In this document: positions 53,827 through 62,265 of the stretch, piece by piece
Numbering within the stretch: the stretch's first letter is position 1
How the letters are laid out: the number at the start of each line of letters is the position of its first letter
Origin: Syntrophomonadaceae bacterium
GTDB taxonomy: Bacteria; Bacillota; Syntrophomonadia; Syntrophomonadales; Syntrophomonadaceae
Length of the DNA: 64,000 nt
Reading direction: 5' to 3'
NCBI GenBank assembly: GCA_012729835.1
Contig: JAAYCK010000028.1
Coordinates: 1 to 64,000 of the forward strand
Program-made: the position numbers and the translations under genes
Notes under the pieces: generated by a model
What the model saw: the letters and a program-made list of their open reading frames with translations, nothing else
What the model was told of the DNA's origin: nothing
Database searches by the model: none

Positions 53827-54810
53827 CTAGGCCAATCTGGCTGCCAGGGAAGTCTCCCATTTTTTACAGCGGTCACCCCAGTAGGCTATAGCTTGGTTAT
53901 CCCGTTTTATGCAAACCACTTCGCAAAGATTGGGACAGCCCGAGCATTCATGACTACGGCTGGTAAACTCTCCTCCATTGATATATGTCTCACCATTGAA
54001 GGTAGTCAACTGCCCATTGGAGGCCATCATCTCTTCTGCCAGTATAGCTGCACCTATTGCCCCCATCACCTCGTGGTGGGGCGGAATTTGCACCGCAGTC
54101 CCCAAAACCTTTTCAAAGGCCTCTTTTATTCCAATATTGGCAGCTACCCCACCCTGAAACACTACTGGAGCTTCTATCTTTTTTCCCTTACCGACATTGT
54201 TCAAATAGTTTCTGACCAGAGCCTCACAAAGACCCATCATTATATCTTCGACTGGATAACCCATCTGTTGTTTGTGGATCATATCCGACTCAGCAAATAC
54301 CCCGCAGCGGCCTGCTATCCTCACCGCTTTATTCGATTTTAGCGCGCGGACCCCAAAATCCTCAATATTTATAGACAAACGCGAAGCTTGCTGGTCCAGA
54401 AATGAACCGGTACCAGCTGCGCAAACCGTATTCATGGCAAAATCATTGACTATCCCATCGCGCATTAAGATAATCTTGGAATCTTGACCACCAATTTCTA
54501 TGATGGTTCTGACCTCAGGAATCAACGAGCAGGCCGCCACCGCATGCGCGGTGATTTCATTCTTTACCACATCAGCTCCCAGCATGATATCCGCCAAATG
54601 TCTCCCACTGCCTGTGGTACCAACCCCCTTAATTTTGACAGGTCCGGGCACAGCAGCACAGACCTGCGCAAATCCTTCCTTTATCGCCTGGACGGGATTG
54701 CCCTGGGTACGCAGGTAGACCTTCGCGGAGAGCCTTCTTCGGCTGTCGAGCAGAACAAAATTACTGCTGACCGAACCTATATCTACACCCAGATAATAGT
54801 ACAAAGCCAT
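53827..54810 (-). CDS. Acyl-CoA dehydratase-type activase (BadF/BadG/HgdC ATPase)
   Basis: 327-aa ASKHA ATPase that couples ATP hydrolysis to low-potential electron transfer. ATP motifs: YYLGVDIGSVSSNFVLLD, IIEIGGQDSKI, VVFQGGVAANIGI and HHEVMGAIGAA. Cysteines binding the shared [4Fe-4S] cluster: NTVCAAGTGSFLDQQ near 130 and AGRCGVFAESDMIHK near 169. A C-terminal extension adds CSGCPNLCEVVC and one more Cys, so a second cluster is likely; HgdC-type activases lack it. It follows the DUF2229-type genes by 6 nt and is the last gene of the spoVA operon. Confidence 0.92.
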   Translation of the reverse strand: MALYYYLGVDIGSVSSNFVLLDSRRRLSAKVYLRTQGNPVQAIKEGFAQVCAAVPGPVKIKGVGTTGSGRHLADIMLGADVVKNEITAHAVAACSLIPEVRTIIEIGGQDSKIILMRDGIVNDFAMNTVCAAGTGSFLDQQASRLSINIEDFGVRALKSNKAVRIAGRCGVFAESDMIHKQQMGYPVEDIMMGLCEALVRNYLNNVGKGKKIEAPVVFQGGVAANIGIKEAFEKVLGTAVQIPPHHEVMGAIGAAILAEEMMASNGQLTTFNGETYINGGEFTSRSHECSGCPNLCEVVCIKRDNQAIAYWGDRCKKWETSLAARLA

Positions 54811-54816
54811 TCCTCC

Positions 54817-55911
54817 TTAACCCGATGCCATATTGGCAAGACTTTTCTTGCGCTGTAACATATCAATGAATGCTTCCAGCCTGGTATATACTCCGGCTGG
54901 TGCCGAATGCTCATCAAAATATATAGTCATGCAGGGAATTGCTTCAGTTTCACTTACCCGTCCCAACACAGATTGCGCAACGATCTCCGGCATACAAGTC
55001 AATGGGCCGATCTGAATGATCCCATCATATCCGCTGCGGGCGAATTCAACTGCATTGCCAACTGTCTCGCGGCCATGCCCCCCAACATGATAATTGAGGT
55101 AAGGGCGGGATGACCGCAATATCTGCCGATGATTTGAGGGCTTGATCAACCCTCCCACCAGATGATCATTCACCCAGTCACTGATGTAAATGGAGCGACT
55201 TACTTCTGCCCCGATTCGGCCAAGACATCGTGCGACATGGCAGTTAGTACTCGGTTCCAGGATGGTATATATCTCCCCGATCAAGCCTATCTTGAGAATG
55301 CTCCTCTGGTGCCGGGCAAGACTATCCATGTGTTTGATTGTATCCAGGCGAACCATTCTTACAGAAGAGCGATCCTCGGCTTTATCGATTCCCCTGACTC
55401 CTGCTTCATATATTTGCTCTATTTGATTCTGATCAATAACCCGTGGCAGCAAATATTCCAGTCTCTTTTCCAGCATTTCAACCTCGCCCAACTTGAACCA
55501 GGCGAATTTTATTGCCTGATAGGCCTCTTTAAGTGTTGCGTTTTCTCCAATTCCCTTGACCTGTTTAAGTAATTCCGACAGCTTGGAATCCGGTGCTTCC
55601 AGCACTACCATATCAAAGCAGTAACCCAGATCTCTAAGTATCTCCCTTTCCACCTGGGCATAATAGCCGAAACGGCAGGGCCCCCAACCCCCGGCCATCA
55701 CGATGGTGTCGGCACCCATTTCCATGGCTTCGATAAAGTTGCCAACATTTATTTTCAAAGGAAGGCAAGCGCATTCGGGTGAGTACTTAACCCCCAGTTC
55801 CAAAGTTCGAGCTGTTACTGGTGGCGGAACCACCACATCAACATGGATTCCTTTAAGGAGGGCATTTATCGGTATAAACATATTACCCATATGCGGGAAA
55901 CTGACTTTCAT
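54817..55911 (-). CDS. DUF2229-type CoA-activase-associated protein A
   Basis: 364-aa protein of the family related to the activase-dependent dehydratase subunits (COG3580/3581-like). Conserved Cys sites: SPECACLPLKINVGNF near 45, GGWGPCRFGYYAQVE near 78, NCHVARCLG near 223 and IQIGPLTCMPEI near 305, then FDEHSAPAGVYTRLEAF. They suggest iron-sulfur binding. Its start overlaps the end of the previous gene by 29 nt. Substrate unknown; no 2-hydroxyacyl-CoA dehydratase alpha/beta pair or CoA transferase is present. Confidence 0.8.
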   Translation of the reverse strand: MKVSFPHMGNMFIPINALLKGIHVDVVVPPPVTARTLELGVKYSPECACLPLKINVGNFIEAMEMGADTIVMAGGWGPCRFGYYAQVEREILRDLGYCFDMVVLEAPDSKLSELLKQVKGIGENATLKEAYQAIKFAWFKLGEVEMLEKRLEYLLPRVIDQNQIEQIYEAGVRGIDKAEDRSSVRMVRLDTIKHMDSLARHQRSILKIGLIGEIYTILEPSTNCHVARCLGRIGAEVSRSIYISDWVNDHLVGGLIKPSNHRQILRSSRPYLNYHVGGHGRETVGNAVEFARSGYDGIIQIGPLTCMPEIVAQSVLGRVSETEAIPCMTIYFDEHSAPAGVYTRLEAFIDMLQRKKSLANMASG

Positions 55912-56869
55912 CGACTCGCCTCCTTCGTCTCAACATATCACAGAAAGCCTCGAGTCTTGTCATCATGCCGGCTTCACCGCTATGTTCATCAATGGTCAGC
56001 AGCATAAAGGGTTTGCCCGTAGTATATCGTTCCGCCATTTCACCGATCATAGAATCCGGACCGCAGCCAAAACAAGCCAGATAGATAATTCCATCTATTT
56101 CTTCACGCTTATTCATATTTATGACTCCGCCCATTATTTTGCGCCCCAGGGTCCAAAAGACTCGTTTGGGCATGGTTGCGGCCTCCATTTCGATCCTTTC
56201 GGCGTCCAGGCTTTCCAGCAGGTGTACCTTGCAGCCCAGCTGGCGTATTTTGCTGATCAATCCCATGGACAGGCCCTCGTCGTAAAGCGAGTATCCATGT
56301 CCCAGGAGTCCTATAGAAAGATCTCCTGCCTCTGGTGGCTCCAATAGATTGCCGTCCCAGATTTTTATCGCTTCAGCCATAGACCACCCCTGGCTGGCAA
56401 TCTGTATACAGCGCCGGTTTTCTTCCAATGCGTGCTGAAAAGCTTCCTGGATTGCGCTCTTTTTATATCCCAGCATCCTGCCCACTTTTATCAGATCTTG
56501 CTGCAAATAGCGGTCGCTCCTGGAAAGATCGACGGTGATATCGATCAACTGCGGTAATCCAGGCACCTGTGCCCTTAACATATCAGGAATGCCCATGAAC
56601 TTAGGACAAATATAGGATCTTGGTTCGACACTCACCAATCGGGGCGCAAATAGATAATCCAGGTCTTGTGAGCATAATTCTCTGACATGGCCGTAATAGA
56701 CCTTTACGGGCAAACAAGCCTCATCTACCGCCAGGGCGCTTCCTGCATCAACAGTCAGCCTGCAGGTGGGAGAAGAGGTTATCACCTCGGCCCCCAGGTC
56801 AGAAAAAAAGGTCTTCCAGAGTGGATAGTAATAAAAATAAAATAGGCCATAAGGTATCCCTATTCTCAT
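55883..56869 (-). CDS. DUF2229-type CoA-activase-associated protein B
   Basis: 328-aa partner of the preceding protein. N-terminal IGIPYGLFYFYYYPLWKTFF, then Cys sites DEACLPVKVYYGHV near 50, SYICPKFMGIP near 88, and IIYLACFGCGPDSMI near 267, then TIDEHSGEAGMMTRLEAFCD. The pair shares the C-terminal DEHS-G-TRLEAF signature, so they are distant homologues. It starts 11 nt after spoVAE. Biochemical role unknown; an ATP-driven reductase with the downstream activase is the best guess. Confidence 0.8.
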   Translation of the reverse strand: MRIGIPYGLFYFYYYPLWKTFFSDLGAEVITSSPTCRLTVDAGSALAVDEACLPVKVYYGHVRELCSQDLDYLFAPRLVSVEPRSYICPKFMGIPDMLRAQVPGLPQLIDITVDLSRSDRYLQQDLIKVGRMLGYKKSAIQEAFQHALEENRRCIQIASQGWSMAEAIKIWDGNLLEPPEAGDLSIGLLGHGYSLYDEGLSMGLISKIRQLGCKVHLLESLDAERIEMEAATMPKRVFWTLGRKIMGGVINMNKREEIDGIIYLACFGCGPDSMIGEMAERYTTGKPFMLLTIDEHSGEAGMMTRLEAFCDMLRRRRRVDESQFPAYG

Positions 56870-56879
56870 GCCTGCCTCC

Positions 56880-57239
56880 TTAGCCCTTGGGATTGAACAA
56901 TACTGCTGTTATATAACCAAAGATAATAGCAGCCGCGATCCCGGCGGCAGCCGCTTCCAGGCCACCGCTAAAGGCCCCCAGCAGGCCTTTTTCTCCGACT
57001 CCTTTTATCACACCTTCGGTCAGCAGATGCCCAAAGCCGCTAAGAGGAACCGTGGCTCCGGCCCCACCCAGTTCAACCAGCGGTTTGTAAAGTCCCAACC
57101 CGCTGAGTATGGCTCCGGCTGAAATATAGCCAACCAAAATATGTCCGGGGGTTATCTCCGGTTTAGTCAGGTCCATGATCAATTGTCCGATAAGACACAG
57201 GGTTCCGCCGACAAGAAAAGCCATATACAATGGAACCAT
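56880..57239 (-). CDS. spoVAE: Stage V sporulation protein AE
   Basis: 119-aa membrane protein of the SpoVA dipicolinic acid channel. Four hydrophobic stretches; family motifs FLVGGTLCLIGQLIMDLT, GHILVGYISAGAILSGLGLY and GAGATVPLSGFGHLLTEGV. The start is ATG at 57239, 7 nt after AAGGAG, rather than TTG at 57263. It lies 72 nt after spoVAD. Confidence 0.93.
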   Translation of the reverse strand: MVPLYMAFLVGGTLCLIGQLIMDLTKPEITPGHILVGYISAGAILSGLGLYKPLVELGGAGATVPLSGFGHLLTEGVIKGVGEKGLLGAFSGGLEAAAAGIAAAIIFGYITAVLFNPKG

Positions 57240-57311
57240 ATATATGCTCCTTCCGTATTTCAATGCAATTTCAAATAGGGGAATTGCTATCCGACCACCT
57301 CAGTCGTTCGT

Positions 57312-58334
57312 TTATCCCATTTCTATCGCTACTGCGTGTGCTATGCCAGGAATGCTTTCTCCCTGGAAACTGGTCGTTGGGCTCATAAGTGCTCCAGTCC
57401 CCACCAAGAGTAGCTTGTTGATCTCGCCACTCTGTATCTTGGCAAGTAAAGGACCGCAGAGCATGACCGCCGAACAACCGCAACCGCTGCCTCCTGCATT
57501 GACCCCTTGCTGTTCATCATACAGCAGCACCCCGCAGTCACTGTAATAGGGTGCTGGAACCAGTCCGTCCTTCACCATCAACTGACCGGTCAGAGCCATT
57601 CCGATGATCCCCAGATCTCCGGTAACGATCAGGTCGTAGTAATCGGAGGGGTAATTAAGATCTGCTATATGCATCTTAATAGTATCTGCCGCAGCTGGAG
57701 CCATAGCACTGCCCATATTGGAAGAATCGGTCTGACCCAGATCCACAACCTTACCGATAGTAGCAGCAGTGATCCGAGGTCCGCTGCCTTGAGCCTCCAG
57801 AACTACCGCGCCTGCTCCGGTAGCAGTCCATTGAGAACTCGGTGATGGCTGCACACCTTGCTCGGTGGGAAAGCGAAACTGTCGTTCCGCTGTATAGTGA
57901 TGGCTGCAAGCAGCCGCTACCAACCGTCTGAAAAATCCTCCGTCCAGCAGCATAGCTCCGATAATCAGGGATTCGGCCATAGTAGAACAGGCCCCGTAAA
58001 GACCCAGAAAGGGAGTTTTTAACTGCCGCGCCGCAAAATTCGAGGATGCCAGTTGGTTTAAGAGGTCTCCAGCCAGCAGCAGTTCTGCATCCTTCGCCAG
58101 CAAATTGTTTTTCGACAAGGCCAGTTCTACGGCCTCTTGCAGCATCTTATTCTCTGCCTTCTCCCAGGAGGCTTCTCCGGTCAGATAATCGCTTAAAACC
58201 CGATCAAAACTGTTTCCCCAGGGGCCTTCACCCTCCTTCGGTCCAACAATTGAAGCCCAGGAAGTAAGAATCGGAGGGTTAGTGAAAACCACGGTTTGCA
58301 GACCCTTTTTCTTTTCTCCCGCCGTAACAACCAC
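57312..58334 (-). CDS. spoVAD: Stage V sporulation protein AD
   Basis: 340-aa thiolase-fold protein that binds dipicolinic acid during its uptake into the forespore. Seen: FTNPPILTSWASIVGPKEGE, FLGLYGACSTMAESLIIGAM, FPTEQGVQPSPSSQWTATGA, DLGIIGMALTGQLMVKDGL and NAGGSGCGCSAVMLCGP. A GTG start lies 9 nt after spoVAC. Confidence 0.95.
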   Translation of the reverse strand: MVVTAGEKKKGLQTVVFTNPPILTSWASIVGPKEGEGPWGNSFDRVLSDYLTGEASWEKAENKMLQEAVELALSKNNLLAKDAELLLAGDLLNQLASSNFAARQLKTPFLGLYGACSTMAESLIIGAMLLDGGFFRRLVAAACSHHYTAERQFRFPTEQGVQPSPSSQWTATGAGAVVLEAQGSGPRITAATIGKVVDLGQTDSSNMGSAMAPAAADTIKMHIADLNYPSDYYDLIVTGDLGIIGMALTGQLMVKDGLVPAPYYSDCGVLLYDEQQGVNAGGSGCGCSAVMLCGPLLAKIQSGEINKLLLVGTGALMSPTTSFQGESIPGIAHAVAIEMG

Positions 58335-58343
58335 CTCGATTCC

Positions 58344-58805
58344 CTAACTTGCCACAAAGACCCTGATTAGTCCGATCAACGTTGAAACAGCAAATCCAAA
58401 CACCAGGGTAGGACCGGCAACAGCAAAAATACGTGCACCCACCCCGAAGATGTACCCTTCGCGCTTGAATTCCAGAGCCGATGCCACGATAGCATTGGCG
58501 AAACCTGTTATGGGAACAATAGTCCCAGCCCCAGCATACTTGGCTAATTCGTCATAATAGCCCAGTCCTGTTAAGAGAGCCGCCAGGAATATCAAGATAA
58601 CCGCAGTTGACGCAGACGCATCTCCATTGCTCATTCCCTGCAGAATCAAGGAATTATTGATTATCTGGCCTAGTACGCAGATCAGACCACCGGCCACAAA
58701 AGCCCAAACAGAATGTTTGAAAACCTGGGGTTTGGGGTTGACCCTTTGCACCAGAGAACTGTATTCCTGGATCTCGATCTCGTTTAGTTTTTTCTCATCA
58801 ACCAT
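58344..58805 (-). CDS. spoVAC: Stage V sporulation protein AC
   Basis: 153-aa membrane protein, the mechanosensitive part of the SpoVA channel in Bacillus. Four membrane stretches; VNPKPQVFKHSVWAFVAGGL, GLGYYDELAKYAGAGTIVPI and TGFANAIVASALEFKREG are characteristic. First gene of the operon, AGGAGG upstream of the ATG. In spore formers this operon is under sigma-G; I did not find a clear sigma-G promoter. Confidence 0.95.
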   Translation of the reverse strand: MVDEKKLNEIEIQEYSSLVQRVNPKPQVFKHSVWAFVAGGLICVLGQIINNSLILQGMSNGDASASTAVILIFLAALLTGLGYYDELAKYAGAGTIVPITGFANAIVASALEFKREGYIFGVGARIFAVAGPTLVFGFAVSTLIGLIRVFVAS

Positions 58806-58933
58806 GCTTAATAGCCTCCTGATAGCATATTATGGGCATCTTGCCCGGTTATTATGCGGTTTAAGCGCTAAATTTACCATTATTCTGTAAGAGATGATAC
58901 AATACAAATAGTTTACCCAGGGAGGTAGAAGGA

Positions 58934-59818
58934 TTGGGAAACAAGGTCGGATTATTCTATAACCCGGTCGCCGGTGAAGGCCGCTTCAAATTCAAACTGG
59001 ACAAAGTTATTCACAGCTTCCAGTCACATGGTCTGCAGCTCGAACCATTTAGAATTATCAATAATGCGGATATCTCTAAAAAAATGTCCCGCCTTACTCC
59101 CGACGATTACCATACCATCGTGGCAGCCGGCGGCGACGGCACTATAAATGGGGTTTTGAGCGCCATGATGAAAAGCGGTGTCAATGCTCCCTTGGGTATC
59201 TTCCCCGAAGGCACTTCTAATGATGTGGCCAGTTATCTGGGAATACCCCGAGAAGTTCACAGGTATTGCAATGTTATCACTAGGGGAAAGCTTATGGGCT
59301 GTGATGTAGGGAAGGTAAACGAATCCTACTTTGTAAATGTTGCCTCTGCCGGTTTTTTAACCGAGACCGCCCATGAAGTCGATTACCGTCTAAAAAACTC
59401 TTTGGGACGATTGGCTTATTATCTAAAAGCAGTGGAAAAACTCCCCTGGCTCAAGCCATTCACTATGCATGTCACTATTGATGGCAATGACTATCAACTG
59501 GAAGCTTTGCTCTTTATTCTTTTAAACGGTGGTACTGCAGGAGGTTTCAAGGATATCCTGCCAGCCGGCAGCATGAATGACGGTTTGATGGATTTTCTGG
59601 CAATTAAACCCGCACCACCGCACAGTCTGGGGCGTATTCTGCATAGTTTTTATCGTGGACGTCTGCTGGAAGATGATGATGTTTTCTACTGTCAGGGGCA
59701 AAGAATATCGGTCCACCTCAATCCGGATACTCCAACCGACATAGATGGTGAAATCGGGCCTCCATTGCCATGGGAAATAGAGGTACTCCCCTCGGCTATC
59801 CAAATCCGTGTTCCGTAA
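58934..59818 (+). CDS. Diacylglycerol/lipid kinase (YegS/DgkB family)
   Basis: 294-aa lipid kinase phosphorylating diacylglycerol or a related lipid. Motifs: GLFYNPVAGEGRFKFKLDKV, the ATP loop VAAGGDGTINGVLSAMM near 60, PLGIFPEGTSNDVASYLGIP near 97, and LLFILLNGGTAGGFKDILP near 192. The start is TTG with GGGAGG 8 nt upstream. It is divergent from spoVAC. A terminator shared with dodecin follows. Confidence 0.9.
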   Translation: MGNKVGLFYNPVAGEGRFKFKLDKVIHSFQSHGLQLEPFRIINNADISKKMSRLTPDDYHTIVAAGGDGTINGVLSAMMKSGVNAPLGIFPEGTSNDVASYLGIPREVHRYCNVITRGKLMGCDVGKVNESYFVNVASAGFLTETAHEVDYRLKNSLGRLAYYLKAVEKLPWLKPFTMHVTIDGNDYQLEALLFILLNGGTAGGFKDILPAGSMNDGLMDFLAIKPAPPHSLGRILHSFYRGRLLEDDDVFYCQGQRISVHLNPDTPTDIDGEIGPPLPWEIEVLPSAIQIRVP

Positions 59819-59910
59819 GGTATTCTACAAACCTTCGCAATCATAACCAGATACAGTGAATCAGCCCGCTGCCCCAGTTATCCCATCCGGCAACTTATCT
59901 TTGTACATAT

Positions 59911-59951
59911 AAAAGCAGGCACGGTCCTTCTTAAAATCCGTGCCTGCTTTT
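59911..59951. terminator. Bidirectional terminator between lipid kinase and dodecin
   Basis: AAAAGCAGGCACGG and CCGTGCCTGCTTTT form a 14-bp stem, giving A- and T-rich flanks that serve both directions. Confidence 0.9.
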
Positions 59952-59958
59952 AGTCTGA

Positions 59959-60153
59959 TTATTCTACGAAAGCTATCTTAACGTTAGCCTTGTATTCTAC
60001 AATACGATTGTCACTGCAGCTGGCGGTCCAGTTGTAGACCTCCACTCCGCTAATGTTGCGACAGGTTTTACCGGCCTCAAACACTGCATTTTCGATGGCA
60101 TCCTGCCAGCTACGAGTTGATTCACCCACAAATTCTGCTACTTTAACCTGCAC
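59959..60153 (-). CDS. Dodecin family flavin-binding protein
   Basis: 64-aa dodecin, which forms dodecamers storing flavins. The pattern VAEFVGESTRSWQDAIENAV with the flavin-stacking Trp, then NISGVEVYNWTAS and YKANVKIAFVE, matches the family. Two extra cysteines (KTCRN, ASCSD) are unusual for it. The start is GTG, 7 nt after AGGAGG. Confidence 0.92.
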   Translation of the reverse strand: MQVKVAEFVGESTRSWQDAIENAVFEAGKTCRNISGVEVYNWTASCSDNRIVEYKANVKIAFVE

Positions 60154-60318
60154 TATATTACCTCCTTGTATTATTAATTGAATTTCAAATATCTTCTGTT
60201 GGTTATAGCGCTTTTATGCAAGTACTCTTCGTCACCATAACTCCTTTATGCACATATATTTAATTAAATACTATTGTGCCTATATTCAAGCTAGGACAAT
60301 TGCCGGCAAGGAGGACAA

Positions 60319-61209
60319 ATGGTTCAGATCCGTATTAATGCCAACCAAACCTCAATTAAGCTAGGCCACTCACCCCTGGTCCATGCCGCCGCCCAAGCTC
60401 ATATATCTCATGCGGAACCTTCTCCTCAAACTCAGAGCACTCATGTAAACATCCGCATCAACCCCCGGCCTAATCAGGTTTCGCCTCAATCACCACCCGA
60501 GCCTCAGCCGGCATATCTGCCCGGGATTTCTATTCTGGTCTGCACTAACCGGCCAGAGTACATTGATCGGGTGCTCGGAAACTATTCACGGCAGAACTAT
60601 CAGGAAAAGGAATTGATAGTTATCCTGAACAACAATTTAATGGGAATTGAAGAATGGCGATCACGCAGCTCAGGCTATAGCAACGTGCAAATTTTTCAGC
60701 TGGATGAAAGCCTGTCGTTGGGTGAATGTTTGAATGCCGGCATCCCTTATTGCCGCTATAATTTTGTAGCGAAATTCGATGATGATGACTACTACGGCCC
60801 CAACTATCTGCGGCGCCAGATGCAGGCAATGCTTTCTGCTGATGCTGATATCGTTGGCAAATCAACCTGGTATCTGTATTTTGAAGGGAGCCATACTTTG
60901 GCGGTCTTTTCCAGGCACCCGGAAAATGATTTTGTGAACTATGTTACTGGCGCTACCCTGCTGGTTAAAAAGCATATATTCAATAGCATTCGCTTTTCTG
61001 CTATGAATGTCGGTGAAGATGTGGATTTTGTTGCGGTTTGCAAAGAACACGGGTTCCGGATATATTCGACCGACCGGGCTGATTTCGTGGGTATCAGAAG
61101 AGCCCTGACCTCCAGTCACACCTGGCAGGAGAGCGATGAGCACATCCTCAATCAATGCCAGGTAATTGCCCATACCCAAAACTATATAAGCTGGGCTAAT
61201 TCATATTAA
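60319..61209 (+). CDS. Glycosyltransferase family 2 with two RIxIN-type N-terminal strands
   Basis: 296-aa paralogue of the gene at 52072. The N-terminal 70 residues hold two similar strands, VQIRINANQTSI and VNIRINPRPNQV, joined by a His/Ala/Gln/Pro-rich linker. The catalytic part follows: ISILVCTNRPEYIDRVLGNY, ELIVILNNNLMGIEEW, FVAKFDDDDYYGPNYL, ADIVGKSTWYLYFEG, YVTGATLLVKKHIF and GEDVDFVAVCKEHGF. AAGGAGG precedes the ATG. Sugar and acceptor unknown. Confidence 0.88.
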   Translation: MVQIRINANQTSIKLGHSPLVHAAAQAHISHAEPSPQTQSTHVNIRINPRPNQVSPQSPPEPQPAYLPGISILVCTNRPEYIDRVLGNYSRQNYQEKELIVILNNNLMGIEEWRSRSSGYSNVQIFQLDESLSLGECLNAGIPYCRYNFVAKFDDDDYYGPNYLRRQMQAMLSADADIVGKSTWYLYFEGSHTLAVFSRHPENDFVNYVTGATLLVKKHIFNSIRFSAMNVGEDVDFVAVCKEHGFRIYSTDRADFVGIRRALTSSHTWQESDEHILNQCQVIAHTQNYISWANSY

Positions 61210-61229
61210 TGCTAAGTCTATAAAAAGCC

Positions 61230-61263
61230 AGGGGCAGCTGCATAGTAATCGGCAGCTGCCCCT
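61230..61263. terminator. Bidirectional terminator after GT2
   Basis: AGGGGCAGCTGC and GCAGCTGCCCCT form a perfect 12-bp stem followed by TTTT on +, and by GGCTTTTTAT on the minus side. It serves both this GT2 and the converging GT10 gene. Confidence 0.92.
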
Positions 61264-61278
61264 TTTTCCATTACGTGA

Positions 61279-62265
61279 TCATACCGGACTAAGCGTGATC
61301 TTTCGCCTGGCGCCTCCTCCAGCTGCGTTATAACTCAAAGTAGTGACCTGGGCTCCGGCATTGATTGATATTCTCATGCGTCCACCCTTCTTCAGCAGTT
61401 TCACGATCATAGGAAACATATTGTATTCGTCAAGCACCTGGTTGCGGGCAGCCCGGATAGCCTCCAGCGAGTTTTCATATTTATTGCTGGCAATACAGTT
61501 TTCAATAGTTGCAATAGCAACCTCGGGATTATTGACATCGATACGGGTAAAGGCATTCGGTGAAAAATAATCACGCAGATTAGGACATCCGTAATAGATG
61601 GGATATGCACCGGCCAAATAGCTGTCGGCTAGCTTTTCCGTCCAGTAGTGCGGAAGGTAGCTGTTCTCCAGTGCAATATGATACTTGTAATCAGCGAGAG
61701 CATCCCATTTATCTTCTATTTCCCTTACGCCCTTCCCGTAAACATCAATGCGGTCACCAAAATGTTGTTTCAGACGCTCCACCAACTCAAGTCTTTTTCT
61801 GTGCCCGGGAGTATGCGTTTTGCTTGAGGTCACCACTGACAACAATTTCGATTTATCGAAGTAATACATGTTTTTAAAATCGTCATAGGTTTTGTTGACG
61901 ATACTTTGACGTTGTTCAATGTCGGTAAGAACACGTCCTGCATGCCAGTTAAGACCTGGTTGGTTCATAGTTACTCGAGGATGATTCAGATTCTGATGAA
62001 AGGTTATTACTCGTGCAAATTGGCGGATAAACTCGGTCTTATAGCCCCGGATCCCGGGAGGCTCAGCCGTTATAAAGATAGTATTCTGAGGCGGACAACT
62101 GGTGGTTTCCGGGCGGAGAAGGTCATTATACACCACCCAGTAATCACATTCACTGACATCCTGGTTGATTATGAACTCAAAATCCCCCCAACGGCCTGAA
62201 GAATTGGGGGTTTGTCTTTTGATGGGTTCATACGGAAAATCTGTGCTGAGCTTAATTCTTATCAT
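61279..62265 (-). CDS. GT10-family fucosyltransferase-like protein
   Basis: 328-aa enzyme of the GT10 alpha-1,3/4-fucosyltransferase fold. Typical elements: TIFITAEPPGIRGY, LSVVTSSKTHTPGHRKRLEL, FGDRIDVYGKGVREI and the donor site KYHIALENSYLPHYWTEKLA followed by DSYLAGAYPIYYGCPNLRDY. The last 30 residues, starting MRISINAGAQV, are not part of the family. The start overlaps the fcl stop by 4 nt (ATGA). With gmd and fcl upstream in the same operon, GDP-fucose is the likely donor. Confidence 0.88.
   Translation of the reverse strand: MIRIKLSTDFPYEPIKRQTPNSSGRWGDFEFIINQDVSECDYWVVYNDLLRPETTSCPPQNTIFITAEPPGIRGYKTEFIRQFARVITFHQNLNHPRVTMNQPGLNWHAGRVLTDIEQRQSIVNKTYDDFKNMYYFDKSKLLSVVTSSKTHTPGHRKRLELVERLKQHFGDRIDVYGKGVREIEDKWDALADYKYHIALENSYLPHYWTEKLADSYLAGAYPIYYGCPNLRDYFSPNAFTRIDVNNPEVAIATIENCIASNKYENSLEAIRAARNQVLDEYNMFPMIVKLLKKGGRMRISINAGAQVTTLSYNAAGGGARRKITLSPV

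Noticed and set aside
55703-56347. 214-aa ORF opposite the DUF2229-type genes
   Set aside because: Lies across two overlapping real genes on the other strand; no family similarity.
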